Shown: one piece after another, positions 7,405 through 16,856 of the stretch
Layout: the number at the start of each line of letters is the position of its first letter
Numbering within the stretch: position 1 is the first letter of the stretch
Assembly: GCA_047722305.1 (NCBI GenBank)
Contig: JBDNYM010000005.1
Coordinates: 8,520-72,519 of the forward strand
DNA length: 64,000 nucleotides
Direction of reading: 5' to 3'
DNA from: JAKVJE01 sp047722305
Lineage (GTDB): Bacteria > Actinomycetota > Actinomycetes > Actinomycetales > Microbacteriaceae
Position numbers and translations under genes: made by a program
Notes under the pieces: model-generated
What the model was told of the DNA's origin: nothing
Databases searched by the model: none
What the model saw: the letters and a program-made list of their open reading frames with translations, nothing else

Positions 7405-8982
7405 ATGACCACCGGGACGGACACCCCGACCGCGAGCGAGCGGCGCCTGCACGACGAGCGCTACCGCATCGCGTGCGCCCGCGATCGCCGCTTCGACGGC
7501 CAGTTCGTGATGGCCGTGCACTCCACCGGCATCTACTGCCGACCGAGCTGCCCGGCCCGCACGCCCCGGCGGGACGGAGTCTCCTTCTACACCACCAGCG
7601 CCGCGGCGCAGCGGGCCGGGTACCGCGCCTGCAAGCGCTGCCTGCCCGAGGCCACCCCCGGCAGCCCCGAGTGGAACCTCCGGGAGGACACTGCGGCCCG
7701 GGCGATGCGGCTCGTCCTGGACGGGTGCGCCGACCGCGAGGGCGTCACCGGGCTCGCGCGGCGCCTCGGCTACTCGCCCCGGCAGCTCGACCGCATCCTC
7801 GTCGCCGAGCTCGGGGCGGGGCCGAAGGCGCTCGCCCGGGCGCACCGGGCGCAGGCCGCCCGCGAACTGCTGACCTCGACCGATCTGCCGGTCGCCGACG
7901 TCGCCTTCGCGGCGGGCTTCGGCTCCGTGCGGCAGTGCAACGACACCGTCCGGACCGTGTTCGGGCTCACCCCGACCGGGGTCCGTCTGCACCAGCGCGC
8001 CCGCCGCGACGGCGGCCGGGACGCGGCGGGCGACGCCCTGCGCCTCTGGCTCCCGGCGCGCGAGCCGTTCGACGCCGCCGGGCTGCTCGCCTGGCTCGGC
8101 GCCCGGGCCATCCCGGGCGTGGAGGTGGTCTCCGCCGCCGGCTACGAGCGCGTGGGGCGCCTGGCCGGCGGACCGGCATGGTTCCGCGCGCTGCCGTCCG
8201 CCGGCGGGACGGCCCGCGGCGACCGGGCCGGGGTGCGCCTGGATGTCCGGCTCAGCGCCCTGTCCGATCTGCCGGCGCTCGTCGCCCAGGTTCGCTCCCT
8301 GTTCGACCTCGACGCCGATCCGGTCGCCGCGGACGCCGCGCTGGACGCCCTGCCAGAGTTGCGGGCGGCGGTCGCGGCGACGCCGGGCATCCGCGTGCCG
8401 GGCGCGGCGGACGCGCACGAGCTCGTCATCCGCGCGATCGCCGGGCAGCAGGTGAGCGTCGCCGCGGCCCGCACGGCGCTCGCCCGGCTGGTCGCCGAGC
8501 TCGGGGACCCCGTCCCCGACCGCATCGCCCCCGGCTTCCGCCTGTTCCCCGCGATGGCCGCCATCGCCGAGCGCGGCGCGAGCGTCCTGCGCGGCCCCGG
8601 CCGGCGCATCGCCGCCGTCGTGCGGACCGCCGCCGCCCTGGCCGACGGGACCCTCGTCGTCGATCGCGGCCAGAGCCTGGGCGAGCTCCGAGAGTCGTTG
8701 CAGCGGATGCCGGGCATCGGCCCCTGGACGGCCGACTACATCGGCCTGCGCGTGCGGCAGCACCCCGACATCCTGCTGCCCGGGGACGCCGCGGTGCGAT
8801 CCGGCGCCCGGGCGCTCGGGCTGCCGGACGCCGCGCCCGCCCTGGAGCGCTGGGCGGAACGGGCCGCGCCCTGGCGCAGCTACCTCACGATGCACCTGTG
8901 GCGGGCCGCGGCCGCCGCGACCCCGGCGCCGGGCGGCCGTCCGGCGCGCACCCCGAGACGGAAGGCGGGCACCCCCGCATGA
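7405..8982 (+). CDS. Ada-AraC-AlkA fusion: methylation-sensing regulator / 3-methyladenine glycosylase
   Basis: 525 residues from ATG 7405; an upstream in-frame GTG at 7375 is possible. The Ada zinc domain comes first: C45, C49, C76 and C79 have the same spacing as C38, C42, C69 and C72 of E. coli Ada, so C45 should accept methyl from phosphotriesters. An AraC helix-turn-helix follows (about 105-195; VADVAFAAGFGSVRQCN). Then comes an AlkA domain with the HhH glycosylase signature LQRMPGIGPWTADYIGLR and the catalytic Asp in LPGDAAVRSG. It would sense alkylation, activate transcription and excise alkylated bases. The stop overlaps the Ogt start, so the pair is one repair operon. Confidence 0.93.
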   Translation: MTTGTDTPTASERRLHDERYRIACARDRRFDGQFVMAVHSTGIYCRPSCPARTPRRDGVSFYTTSAAAQRAGYRACKRCLPEATPGSPEWNLREDTAARAMRLVLDGCADREGVTGLARRLGYSPRQLDRILVAELGAGPKALARAHRAQAARELLTSTDLPVADVAFAAGFGSVRQCNDTVRTVFGLTPTGVRLHQRARRDGGRDAAGDALRLWLPAREPFDAAGLLAWLGARAIPGVEVVSAAGYERVGRLAGGPAWFRALPSAGGTARGDRAGVRLDVRLSALSDLPALVAQVRSLFDLDADPVAADAALDALPELRAAVAATPGIRVPGAADAHELVIRAIAGQQVSVAAARTALARLVAELGDPVPDRIAPGFRLFPAMAAIAERGASVLRGPGRRIAAVVRTAAALADGTLVVDRGQSLGELRESLQRMPGIGPWTADYIGLRVRQHPDILLPGDAAVRSGARALGLPDAAPALERWAERAAPWRSYLTMHLWRAAAAATPAPGGRPARTPRRKAGTPA

Positions 8983-9488
8983 CCGATGCGATCATCTCCA
9001 CCCTGTCCACTCCGGACGGGCCGTTCACCGTGCTCGAGAACGGCGCGGGCGCCGTGCTCGCCTCCGGCTGGACCGACGCCGTCGCGCCGATCCTCGCCCG
9101 GCTGCCGGCCCGGCACCGGCCCGAACGCGTGCGGGCCGGCGCCGTCTCGGCCGCGGACGCGGTGCGGGCCTACTACGCGGGCGATCCCGCGCCGGCGATG
9201 GTCGTGCCCGTCGAGCAGTTCGGCACCGAGCTGCTGCTGGCCGGCTGGCGGCAGCTGCGGCGCATCCCCGCCGGCGAAGTGCGCACGTACACCGAGCTGG
9301 CCCGGGCGATGGGACGCCCGCGCGCGGTCCGTCCGGCCGCCGCCGTCTGCGCCCGCAACGCGCCCGCCCTGTTCGTCCCCTGCCATCGCGTGCGGCACGC
9401 CGACGGCACGCTCGGCGGCTTCGCCTGGGGCGTCGGTGTCAAGCGGGCGCTGCTCGCCCGCGAGGCGTCCTGGCACACCCGGGGCTGA
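8979..9488 (+). CDS. ogt: Methylated-DNA--protein-cysteine methyltransferase
   Basis: 169 residues; ATG overlaps the stop of the Ada-AlkA gene by 4 nt. The C-terminal domain carries VRTYTELARAMGRPRAVR, which holds the DNA-recognition helix, and the PCHRV motif whose Cys135 takes the alkyl group from O6-alkylguanine in a suicide reaction. Asn of CARNAP is the usual Asn hinge. The gene completes the direct-reversal and excision set with the Ada-AlkA fusion and is presumably induced by it. No frameshift is seen. Confidence 0.93.
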   Translation: MTDAIISTLSTPDGPFTVLENGAGAVLASGWTDAVAPILARLPARHRPERVRAGAVSAADAVRAYYAGDPAPAMVVPVEQFGTELLLAGWRQLRRIPAGEVRTYTELARAMGRPRAVRPAAAVCARNAPALFVPCHRVRHADGTLGGFAWGVGVKRALLAREASWHTRG

Positions 9489-9533
9489 GCGAGGCGCTGC
9501 TGCGGAGACGCAGGGTATGCCGCGCCCCCGGAC

Positions 9534-9965
9534 TCACTCCGCGTCTCTCAGGCCGCGACCGCGTAGACGATCGATCTCGCGGCGCTCCCGCTTGGTGGGG
9601 CGTCCCGCACCGCGGTCCCGCTCGACGACCGGCGGCGGTGGCGTCCGAGCGGGGCTCCGGTCGGTGAATGCCCGGACGGCGAGCTGAGGGCCGACGCGCT
9701 TGACGAGGATCCCGCGGACCTCCAGGACGCGGTCGAACCCGGCGATCCGAACCCGCACCTCGTCGGCGCGGCGCACCGCCTGGGACGGCTTGGCGGCTTT
9801 CCCGTTCACCCGCACGTGCCCCGCCCGGCAGGCGGCGGTCGCCGCCGAGCGCGTCTTGAACACGCGCACCGCCCAGAGCCAGGCGTCGACGCGCGCAGTG
9901 CCGGAGCCCGATTCAGATCGCGGCTCGTGCACCTCGCCGCCGGCCTCGTCTCCCATGCCCGGCAC
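9534..9965 (-). CDS. S4-domain RNA-binding protein (HslR/Hsp15-like)
   Basis: 143 residues. The S4 fold is clear: RVDAWLWAVRVFKTRSAA, then CRAGHVRVNGKAAKPSQAVRR, an RNA-binding alpha-L motif, and a strand LVKRVGPQLAVRAF. A basic tail (PTKRERREIDRLRGRG) follows, as in Hsp15, which binds stalled 50S-nascent-chain complexes in E. coli. The start could be ATG 9965, ATG 9956 or a later GTG, because the first 20 residues are not conserved. It stands alone, convergent with ogt. Confidence 0.85.
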   Translation of the reverse strand: MPGMGDEAGGEVHEPRSESGSGTARVDAWLWAVRVFKTRSAATAACRAGHVRVNGKAAKPSQAVRRADEVRVRIAGFDRVLEVRGILVKRVGPQLAVRAFTDRSPARTPPPPVVERDRGAGRPTKRERREIDRLRGRGLRDAE

Positions 9966-10066
9966 GCTACTCCGGTCTCAGGCTGCCGCATCCAGGCCGC
10001 AGCCGAGCCTCGGAGACCGTTTCGGGTCGCAAACTGGTCCCGAAATCCACTGTTCGCAGCCGCGGC

Positions 10067-10188
10067 GGACGCTCGCGCACATTGATCGCCCGGGCCCAGC
10101 TGCGACTGTCGGCGACGACCGGCTCAACGGCGCGGAACATCCCCCAGGCCGGCAGACTCTCCAGCGTGATCGCTGTGCGAGAACGTCC
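10067..10188. repeat. 121-bp palindromic intergenic element, copy B
   Basis: Left end GGACGCTCGCGCACATTGAT (10067-10086) and right end GTGATCGCTGTGCGAGAACG (10166-10185) are imperfect inverted copies of each other and match the ends of copies A, C and D. Total length is 122 bp. It fills the gap between the S4 gene and the MBL gene and probably includes the promoter region of the latter. Confidence 0.7.
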
Positions 10189-10225
10189 TGTACTCAGCAA
10201 AGCTCCCGCGGATAGCCTGAGTTTC

Positions 10226-10876
10226 GTGCCAGAACCGCTCCGCGTGACGAAGATCCACCACGCCTGCCTGCTGATCGAGGGCTCCGGCGCCCGAATTCTC
10301 GTCGACCCGGGGATGCTGGGCCCGCGGCCGTCGCTCGACGGCGTGGACGCGGTGCTCGTCACCCGCGGGCATTACGACCACCTCGACCCCGACCTCGTCC
10401 GCGCGGCCCTGCGCGACGGCATCCCGGCCTGGGCGCCGGCCGATGCCCGGGACGCCCTGAACGAGGACCGCATCCGGGTGGCGACACCTGGCGACTCGTT
10501 CACCATCGGCGGCCACGGCGGTCTGCGCGTCGAGGTGGCCGGCGACCGCCACGCCGAGGTCCATCCCGAGCTCCCGGGCCCGCAGAACCGCGCCTATCTG
10601 ATCGGCAGGGCGGTGTTCGTCACCGGCGACGAGCACGTCACGCCGCCGGGGCCTTTCCGCCTGCTGGCCACACCGATCGACGCACCCTGGCTGCGCGCCA
10701 CCGACCTCATCCGCTACATCCGCCGCCTGCGCCCCGAGCGGGTGATCGGCGTGCACGACGGCCTGCTCAACGCGGACGGCCTCGCCGTCGCCCGCGGCGT
10801 CGCCGCGTCGCTCGAACGCGAGGGCGCCGGCTGCGCCGAGGTGCTGCCGGACGGCGGCAACGTCGCTATCGGGTAG
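10226..10876 (+). CDS. MBL-fold metallo-hydrolase (UlaG-like), altered metal motif
   Basis: 216 residues from GTG 10226; earlier in-frame starts fall inside repeat copy B. The order VTKIHHACLLIEG, VDPGMLG, VLVTRGHYDHLDPDL, FVTGDEH and IGVHDG follows small UlaG-like metallo-beta-lactamase-fold hydrolases. The canonical THxHxDH metal motif reads TRGHYDH, so the first His is Arg. The remaining His, Asp, the GD.H motif and the late His (VHDG) are present. Loss of one zinc ligand may mean a mononuclear or altered site. Substrate unknown; no functional partner adjoins. Confidence 0.8.
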   Translation: MPEPLRVTKIHHACLLIEGSGARILVDPGMLGPRPSLDGVDAVLVTRGHYDHLDPDLVRAALRDGIPAWAPADARDALNEDRIRVATPGDSFTIGGHGGLRVEVAGDRHAEVHPELPGPQNRAYLIGRAVFVTGDEHVTPPGPFRLLATPIDAPWLRATDLIRYIRRLRPERVIGVHDGLLNADGLAVARGVAASLEREGAGCAEVLPDGGNVAIG

Positions 10877-10950
10877 TCACAGAGCGCATTCCCCCGGACC
10901 GGCCCGCCGGCGGCGACCCGTATGCGGACGTCCGGGTCGGAATGTCCCGA

Positions 10951-11252
10951 TCAGTCGCTCGTCGGCATCCCACCAGCGATCTCGGCGAAGGCCGCCGTAT
11001 GCCCGAAGAATGCGGCCCGCCCGGTCGCGGTGAGGCTCACCCACACGACCTTGTGGCGGTTCTCGCGTCCGACCCCGCCGCGTCTGCTTCACATACCCGC
11101 TCTCCGTGAGCACCTTGAGGTGCTTCGAGCAGGTCGCGCCAGCGTGTCGCGGATCGCCGCGAACTGCAGCGGGCTCACGTTGGCGAGCAGCGTTCAACGC
11201 CCAACCGTGAGCAACTCCCCGATCTGACGACTGGCACCGCCACCGCGCCCGC
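10951..11252 (-). pseudogene. Decayed winged-helix (MarR/ArsR-like) regulator
   Basis: Read right to left, the three frames hold GELLTVG, then LLANVSPLQFAAIRDTLA, then ATCSKHLKVLTESGYVKQTR, then ENRHKVVWVSLTATGRAAFF and GHTAAFAEIAGGMPTSD ending at TGA 10951. This is the order of a complete small winged-helix regulator with recognition helix and wing, but at least three frameshifts separate the pieces. It lies beside the MFS gene at 11437, which it may once have regulated. The 180 bp between 11252 and 11436 contain no gene I recognise; a short protein-like stretch on the plus strand (GKKQVLKLLAPHILQTGRI, ending at TAG about 11406) may be another remnant. Confidence 0.65.
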
Positions 11253-11436
11253 AGCCTCCCCGGGCTCAACGCATCGCCACGAACTCGCGGTCTCTGCCCT
11301 CGCCTGGCGGCTTCCCGACACCCGAGGCTGGGAAAGAAGCAGGTACTGAAGCTGCTCGCTCCGCACATCCTCCAGACCGGCCGCATCGTCGGTTTCCTCA
11401 AGTAGTTAGGGAGCCGCGTCGCCCAGCCTGACGACG

Positions 11437-12723
11437 CTACCGGACGCCGGCATCCTCGATCGGCCGCCGCAGCACCACGGCGAGCGGGATGAGGCAGACG
11501 ACGGCGACCAGGTTCAGCACGGAGAAGCCCATCAGCGCCTGCAGCGGCCCGGAGGCGAAGGCGGCGCAGGCCCCGAACAGGTACGACATGGCGTCCACCC
11601 CGCCCTGGAACGAGGCGCGGCGCTCGGAGGAGATGGCGCGGGCGAACAGGGCCGAGGCGGAGACGTTCACGAAACACCACCCCACCCCCAGCAGGACCAG
11701 CGAGACGACGACCATGGTCATGCTCTTCGACCAGAACACCCCGATCAGCAGCGAGATCAGGAACACGGTCAGCCCGATCGTCATCGTGAACCGGTTGCCG
11801 TGCCGATCGGTGAGCGCCCCGGCGAGCGGCGACAGCGCGTACATGCCGAAGATGTGCAGGCTGATGGTGATGCCCACCAGGGTCACGGTGCCGCCGTTGT
11901 GCACGACGTGGACGGGGGTCATGGTCATGACGGCGGTCATGACCACCTGCGACACGATGATGGCCACGGTGGCGACGCGCGCCAGGCGGTTGGTCTTGAT
12001 CTCGCGCAGGAGGCCGGCCAGCGCCCCGGTCTGCTGGCCGTCGTCGGTCGGCTGCTGCGCCGGAGACAGCGGTGCAGACACGAGCATGGGGTCCGGCCGC
12101 AGGAACACGAACACCACAATCGCCGCGATGGCGGAGAAGATCACCGCGAGCAGAAACGCGCTGCTGTAGTCGGTCAGCCCGGTCATCCGGCTGATGGCTT
12201 CGCCCGGGACACCCAGGTTGGGACCGAGGACCATGCCGATGGTCGCCATCCACACCACCAGTGACAGCGAACGGGCCTTCCGGGCCGGGGTCTCCAGGTC
12301 GGTGGCCGCAAAGCGGGCCTGCATCGTCACGGCCGAGCCCGCCCCGAACAGGAACAGCCCCACGAACATGGGCACCGCCAGCGACCATTGCGCCGCCGCC
12401 ATCAGCACCATCCCGCCGACGGCGGCGATCGTCCAGCCGGTCGACAGCGCCACCCGGCGGCCTCGCCGCGCGGCCAGGGTGCCGAGCGGGACGCCCAGCA
12501 GCGCGGTGCCGAGCGTGGCGGCCACCCGGGCCAGCCCGGCCCAGGTCTCGCTGTCGGTGACCTGGCCGGCGAGCAGGATGCCGATCGAGGGTGCGACACC
12601 CACCCCGATCGTCCCGGAGATCTGCGAGAAGATCAGCACCAGCAGCGTCCGGCGCTGCAGGGCCGGGACGTTCACCCCGTTCAGCGACTGCTGTTCCCGC
12701 TCGACCCCGGTTTTCGCGCGCAC
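11437..12723 (-). CDS. MFS transporter
   Basis: 428 residues from GTG 12723, chosen because GGGAG lies 4-5 nt upstream; the longer frame to 12810 has no ribosome site. Twelve hydrophobic segments, with LGTLAARRGRRVALS (motif A between helices 2 and 3) and a similar LAGALTDRHGNRFTM in the second half. It resembles multidrug or small-metabolite exporters; substrate unknown. Upstream, AAAATACGTTGTGTGTTTT is an imperfect palindrome near the promoter and could be the operator of the lost regulator. Since the adjacent regulator is broken, expression may now be unregulated. Confidence 0.85.
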   Translation of the reverse strand: MRAKTGVEREQQSLNGVNVPALQRRTLLVLIFSQISGTIGVGVAPSIGILLAGQVTDSETWAGLARVAATLGTALLGVPLGTLAARRGRRVALSTGWTIAAVGGMVLMAAAQWSLAVPMFVGLFLFGAGSAVTMQARFAATDLETPARKARSLSLVVWMATIGMVLGPNLGVPGEAISRMTGLTDYSSAFLLAVIFSAIAAIVVFVFLRPDPMLVSAPLSPAQQPTDDGQQTGALAGLLREIKTNRLARVATVAIIVSQVVMTAVMTMTPVHVVHNGGTVTLVGITISLHIFGMYALSPLAGALTDRHGNRFTMTIGLTVFLISLLIGVFWSKSMTMVVVSLVLLGVGWCFVNVSASALFARAISSERRASFQGGVDAMSYLFGACAAFASGPLQALMGFSVLNLVAVVCLIPLAVVLRRPIEDAGVR

Positions 12724-12900
12724 GGAACTCCCTGTACCTGAAAATACGTTGTGTGTTTTCTTGAGTGTAGAGGACGCGGAAGGGCGCTCCCGTCGACAAC
12801 GGGCTCTCACACGATGGTCAGTCGTCAGGCCAACGAAGCTCTGTCGACGTCCGGTTCTCCACGGCGCAGTCTCGGCAACAGCGCGCCCGCACTGTCCCCC

Positions 12901-13653
12901 TCACCCGAACCGGCGCGACGCATCCCGACGCAGCAGCAACAGGGCGCCGGCCAGCAGGGCGACCGTCCACGCCGCCAGCCCGGGGATCATCCACCCGTTC
13001 AGCGCCCCGCCTTGCACCGCCCAGATGCAGATGTCGCGGGCCTGCCGCGCCGGCAGCCACAGCGAGAGGGCATCGAGCCATTTGGGAAATGCCTCGGGCG
13101 GCAGGAACAGCCCGCCGCCGAAGGCGAGTGCGAACATCAGCGTCTGCACCACGGCGATCGCCGCCTTGCTGCCCAGCGCGTAGCCGATGCAGCATCCCAG
13201 GAACATGGACGGCAGCCCGGTCAGTGCCAAGGCGATCAGGCCGAGCCCAATCCGGGCCGGGCTCGCCGCAGCCGAGGTGAACGCCCCGCCCAGCGCCACC
13301 AACGGGACAACCGCCACGAGTCCCACCAGCCCGGTCGAGCACACCTCACCCAAGATACGGGCGACGCCGGGGGTGGGCAACGTGCGCAGGAAGGCGCCCC
13401 AGGGGCGCTCGCGCGACTGAGCGATCCCCAGCCCGAAGCCGAACAGGGCATTCGTCATGATGGCGAACACCGCGAGCTGTACCACGGCCGCGGTGGCATA
13501 CGTGCGATCACCGGTGATCGATGACTGCGGCAGCACGAAGAAGCAGAAGCTCAGCGACGGGAACACGATCGACCCGATCCACGAGATCGGCACCCGCAGA
13601 GTCTCGGTCAAGTTGTAGCGGGCGTAGCGGACGGTGTCGGCGGCGATGCTCAT
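12901..13653 (-). CDS. ABC-2 type transporter permease
   Basis: 250 residues with six hydrophobic segments and a cytoplasmic loop (QSRERPWGAFLRTLPTPGVA) between helices 2 and 3, typical of ABC-2 exporters. Its ATG overlaps the ATPase stop by 4 nt. It is the last gene of a four-gene unit (membrane protein, regulator, ATPase, permease). The exported compound is unknown; similar units handle antimicrobial peptides or lipids. Confidence 0.85.
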   Translation of the reverse strand: MSIAADTVRYARYNLTETLRVPISWIGSIVFPSLSFCFFVLPQSSITGDRTYATAAVVQLAVFAIMTNALFGFGLGIAQSRERPWGAFLRTLPTPGVARILGEVCSTGLVGLVAVVPLVALGGAFTSAAASPARIGLGLIALALTGLPSMFLGCCIGYALGSKAAIAVVQTLMFALAFGGGLFLPPEAFPKWLDALSLWLPARQARDICIWAVQGGALNGWMIPGLAAWTVALLAGALLLLRRDASRRFG

Positions 13654-14669
13654 CGGGTCTCCTTCGGCAGTGAGCGGGCAGGACGGGCGAGGCGAGCGGG
13701 ATGGACGGAGGCAGTGGTTTCCGGTGCAATCGGCGACGCAGACATCGGCGCCGTCAGCGCAGGCCCAGCCTCTCCCCTGTCCTCGAGTCCGCCGGTCATA
13801 GCGAGGAACGCGTCCTCCAGACTGGCGCCCGCGACTTCGAGGTCATGGAACGGCTGCCCAGAGTCGACCAGGCGGCGGATCACCGCATCCGAGTCGGACA
13901 CCACCGCGGTCATAGTCCCGGCCGCCGCCGTGTACTGCGCCGGGCGCAGGCCAATGGCGGCCGCAACCTCAACGGGCCGCGGCGTCGCGAAGCGCAGCGT
14001 GCGCCGTCCCACCGCGGCGAGTACGCCGGAGACGGTGTCGTCGGCGAGCATGCGGCCGTGGTCGAGCACGATCACGCGGCTGGCGAGCGCCTGGATCTCC
14101 TCCAGATAGTGGCTGGAGACGACGAGTGTCACTCCGTCATCGTGCTGCCGGCGCAGCGCCTCCCACAGTCGAGCCCGCGCCGCGACATCGAGGCCGGTGG
14201 TGGGCTCATCCAGCAGCACTAGCTGGGGCCGACCCGCGAACGCGAGAGCCACCGAGACCTGCCGACGCTGCCCGCCCGACAACCGAGCGATGCGCCGGGG
14301 CAGCAGGTGCTCCAGGCCGAAGCGGGCGGCCAGTTCGTTCGGCTCGTACCGGTCCGCGAAGGCACGGCCCACGAAGTCGAGCGCCTCCCGCACGGAAAAC
14401 AGCTCGGGCAGGGCGGTCTCCTGCGGGGTGCTGCCGAGCCGCTGCCGGGCACGCGGGTCGCGGGGGTCGGCACCGAGCACGCGGACAGTCCCCGCAGTGG
14501 GTGCGCGCAGGCCCTGCAACAGTGAGATCGCGGTGGTCTTGCCAGCACCGTTCGGCCCCAGCAGGCCGACGATCTCGCCGGGGCGGAACTCCAGCGAGAC
14601 GTCGTCCAGGGCCATGACATCCCCGAACCGTTTGGTGACGTACATGAGAGAGGCGATGGATGCGGTCAT
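13650..14669 (-). CDS. ABC transporter ATP-binding protein
   Basis: 339 residues. Walker A is GPNGAGKTT (38-46), the Q-loop is TPQETALPE, the signature LSGGQRRQVSVALAF, Walker B LVLLDEPTTGLD and the H-loop VSSHYLEEIQALA. After the nucleotide-binding domain comes an extra region ending in GASLEDAFLAMTGG and a Pro/Ala-rich tail of about 50 residues, which is unusual and may be disordered. The start overlaps the regulator stop by 4 nt and the stop overlaps the permease start, so regulation, ATPase and permease are translationally coupled. Confidence 0.9.
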   Translation of the reverse strand: MTASIASLMYVTKRFGDVMALDDVSLEFRPGEIVGLLGPNGAGKTTAISLLQGLRAPTAGTVRVLGADPRDPRARQRLGSTPQETALPELFSVREALDFVGRAFADRYEPNELAARFGLEHLLPRRIARLSGGQRRQVSVALAFAGRPQLVLLDEPTTGLDVAARARLWEALRRQHDDGVTLVVSSHYLEEIQALASRVIVLDHGRMLADDTVSGVLAAVGRRTLRFATPRPVEVAAAIGLRPAQYTAAAGTMTAVVSDSDAVIRRLVDSGQPFHDLEVAGASLEDAFLAMTGGLEDRGEAGPALTAPMSASPIAPETTASVHPARLARPARSLPKETR

Positions 14670-14992
14670 GCGTTCTTCTCCAGACTGGTTGCGGCTTCGG
14701 CCGCGGCGACGATGTCGCGCAGGGCGGCGAGGTAGTCGGCGTAGGCGGCGACGCCTCGGGCGGTGACCGCGAGGTAGGTGACGGGGCTGCGGCCGGCGAA
14801 GCGCTTGTCCACCGAGACGTAGCCAGCCTGCTCCAGCTTGGTCAGGTGGGTGGAGAGGTTGCCGGCGGTCATCCCCAGCAGCTGCTGCAGCCGGGGGAAC
14901 ACCATCGCGGTCTCCGTCCCCAGCGCGACCAGGGTGGACATGATCCGCAGCCGGGCCGGGGCGTGGATGAGCGGGTCGAGTTCAGCGGGCAC
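14666..14992 (-). CDS. Winged-helix transcriptional regulator (PF13601-type)
   Basis: 108 residues from GTG 14992, giving the usual family start PAELDPLIHAPARLRIMSTL; longer frames upstream overlap the membrane-protein gene out of frame. The recognition part is MTAGNLSTHLTKLEQAGYVS and the wing KRFAGRSPVTYLAVTARG, as in small ArsR/MarR-like regulators that control their own exporter. It overlaps the upstream gene by 11 nt and the ATPase by 4 nt. The perfect palindrome at 15655-15673 in front of the operon is the likely binding site. Confidence 0.88.
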   Translation of the reverse strand: MPAELDPLIHAPARLRIMSTLVALGTETAMVFPRLQQLLGMTAGNLSTHLTKLEQAGYVSVDKRFAGRSPVTYLAVTARGVAAYADYLAALRDIVAAAEAATSLEKNA

Positions 14993-15650
14993 GGTGCCAC
15001 CGGCTTCCGACCAGCAGGATGAGCCCGTAGAGGATGAACGCGCCTCCGCCGGCGAAGGCCATGACCAGATAGTTCGCTGGCGCCCCCAGGAACGGGGCGA
15101 CCGCGCCACCGACGATCATGATCCAGCCGCCGAGCACGATCATGGCGACGCGGTTCCACATCGCCCCGCTCACCACGAACAGAGCCCCGATGATCAGGGA
15201 GTACGCGCCCGGATAGTAGACCGCGAGCACTGCGTCCGACGCCCCGGCTCGGGCCAGCGCGGCGCCCAGGAACCCCGGGAACAGACCACAGGCGAAGATC
15301 GTCCAGCCGAACACGGCCCCCTGAAAGTACATCCGGCCGCGCAGACCGTGGCTGGTGCGGGTGCCGGCGAATGTCGACCCGACGAACGCGGCCAGCATGA
15401 GCACGCTGAAGACGATCCAGCCGAACACCATCGGCACCACGGCGCCGCCCTGCGGCGTGGATAACCACACGAGCAGGAACCCGGCGAACCACGCCACGCC
15501 CCACATGAGCATGGTCGAGACCGTGCGCCGGCTGAACTGCTGGGAGACGACCCGCGTCTGCTGTTGGGCCAGGCGCAGCATGTCTGCCGGGGATGGGGCT
15601 GCGGGGTCTACTGCGTCACTCGGGGAGGTGGGTTCACGGTCATCGTTCAT
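14982..15650 (-). CDS. Integral membrane protein of exporter operon
   Basis: 222 residues from ATG 15650 (an ATG two codons earlier overlaps the operator). A hydrophilic head with PADMLRLAQQQTRVVSQQ is followed by six hydrophobic segments. I recognise no enzyme motif; proteins of this shape are common first genes of winged-helix/ABC operons in Actinobacteria, and may assist the exporter or sense its substrate at the membrane. The start lies only 5 nt from the operator, so transcription probably begins at or next to the ATG (leaderless) and is blocked when the regulator is bound. Confidence 0.7.
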   Translation of the reverse strand: MNDDREPTSPSDAVDPAAPSPADMLRLAQQQTRVVSQQFSRRTVSTMLMWGVAWFAGFLLVWLSTPQGGAVVPMVFGWIVFSVLMLAAFVGSTFAGTRTSHGLRGRMYFQGAVFGWTIFACGLFPGFLGAALARAGASDAVLAVYYPGAYSLIIGALFVVSGAMWNRVAMIVLGGWIMIVGGAVAPFLGAPANYLVMAFAGGGAFILYGLILLVGSRWHRAR

Positions 15651-15654
15651 ACTC

Positions 15655-15673
15655 AACTTTGTACTACAAAGTT
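15655..15673. promoter_or_regulatory. Perfect operator palindrome of exporter operon
   Basis: AACTTTGTA-C-TACAAAGTT is a perfect 9-bp inverted repeat immediately upstream of the first gene of the operon. It is AT-rich against a very GC-rich background and overlaps the expected -10 region. By position it is the binding site of the winged-helix regulator encoded at 14666-14992. Confidence 0.8.
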
Positions 15674-15783
15674 ATTTGCGTTTCAAGCTCTGGGGGGCGG
15701 GCACCGGACAGTCCGTGAATCTTCGGTGAACCACCAGACAGATACCGGAATGGCCTGACCGCTTCGGCGTTGCCCAGCGTGCC

Positions 15784-15907
15784 CGCGCGCTGGCGCACAG
15801 CGATCGGCCGGGGCGGAGCAGATCAGCTCACAGAGATCGGCTCAACCACGCGGAACGGAGTCCGCATCGACACCGGCGTCGGCGCGATCGATGTGCAGGA
15901 GCGTCAC
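15784..15907. repeat. 121-bp palindromic intergenic element, copy C
   Basis: Left end GGCGCACAGCGATCGGCCGG (15792-15811) and right end GCGATCGATGTGCAGGAGCG (15884-15903) are inverted copies. The interior shares a CGGCTCAAC...GCGGAAC motif with copy B. The 319-bp gap 15674-15992 between the exporter operon promoter and larB contains this element and otherwise nothing I recognise. Confidence 0.7.
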
Positions 15908-15992
15908 AACGCCACGGGCACAGGGCGCCGGGGACCGATCACCAGCTCCTCCCGCTCGATCCGCCGGCCGATCCGCCGGCCGGGAACGGGCC

Positions 15993-16852
<860 letters not shown>

Positions 16853-16856
<4 letters not shown>

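Noticed and set aside
10877..12799. 640-codon minus-strand open frame across the MFS gene
   Set aside because: It is an alternative frame of the MFS gene that happens to join one piece of the decayed winged-helix regulator.
15784..15907. Copy C as a promoter or riboswitch of the lar operon
   Set aside because: It lies beyond the 3-prime end of larB, and the same element occurs at three unrelated places, so it is not a lar leader.
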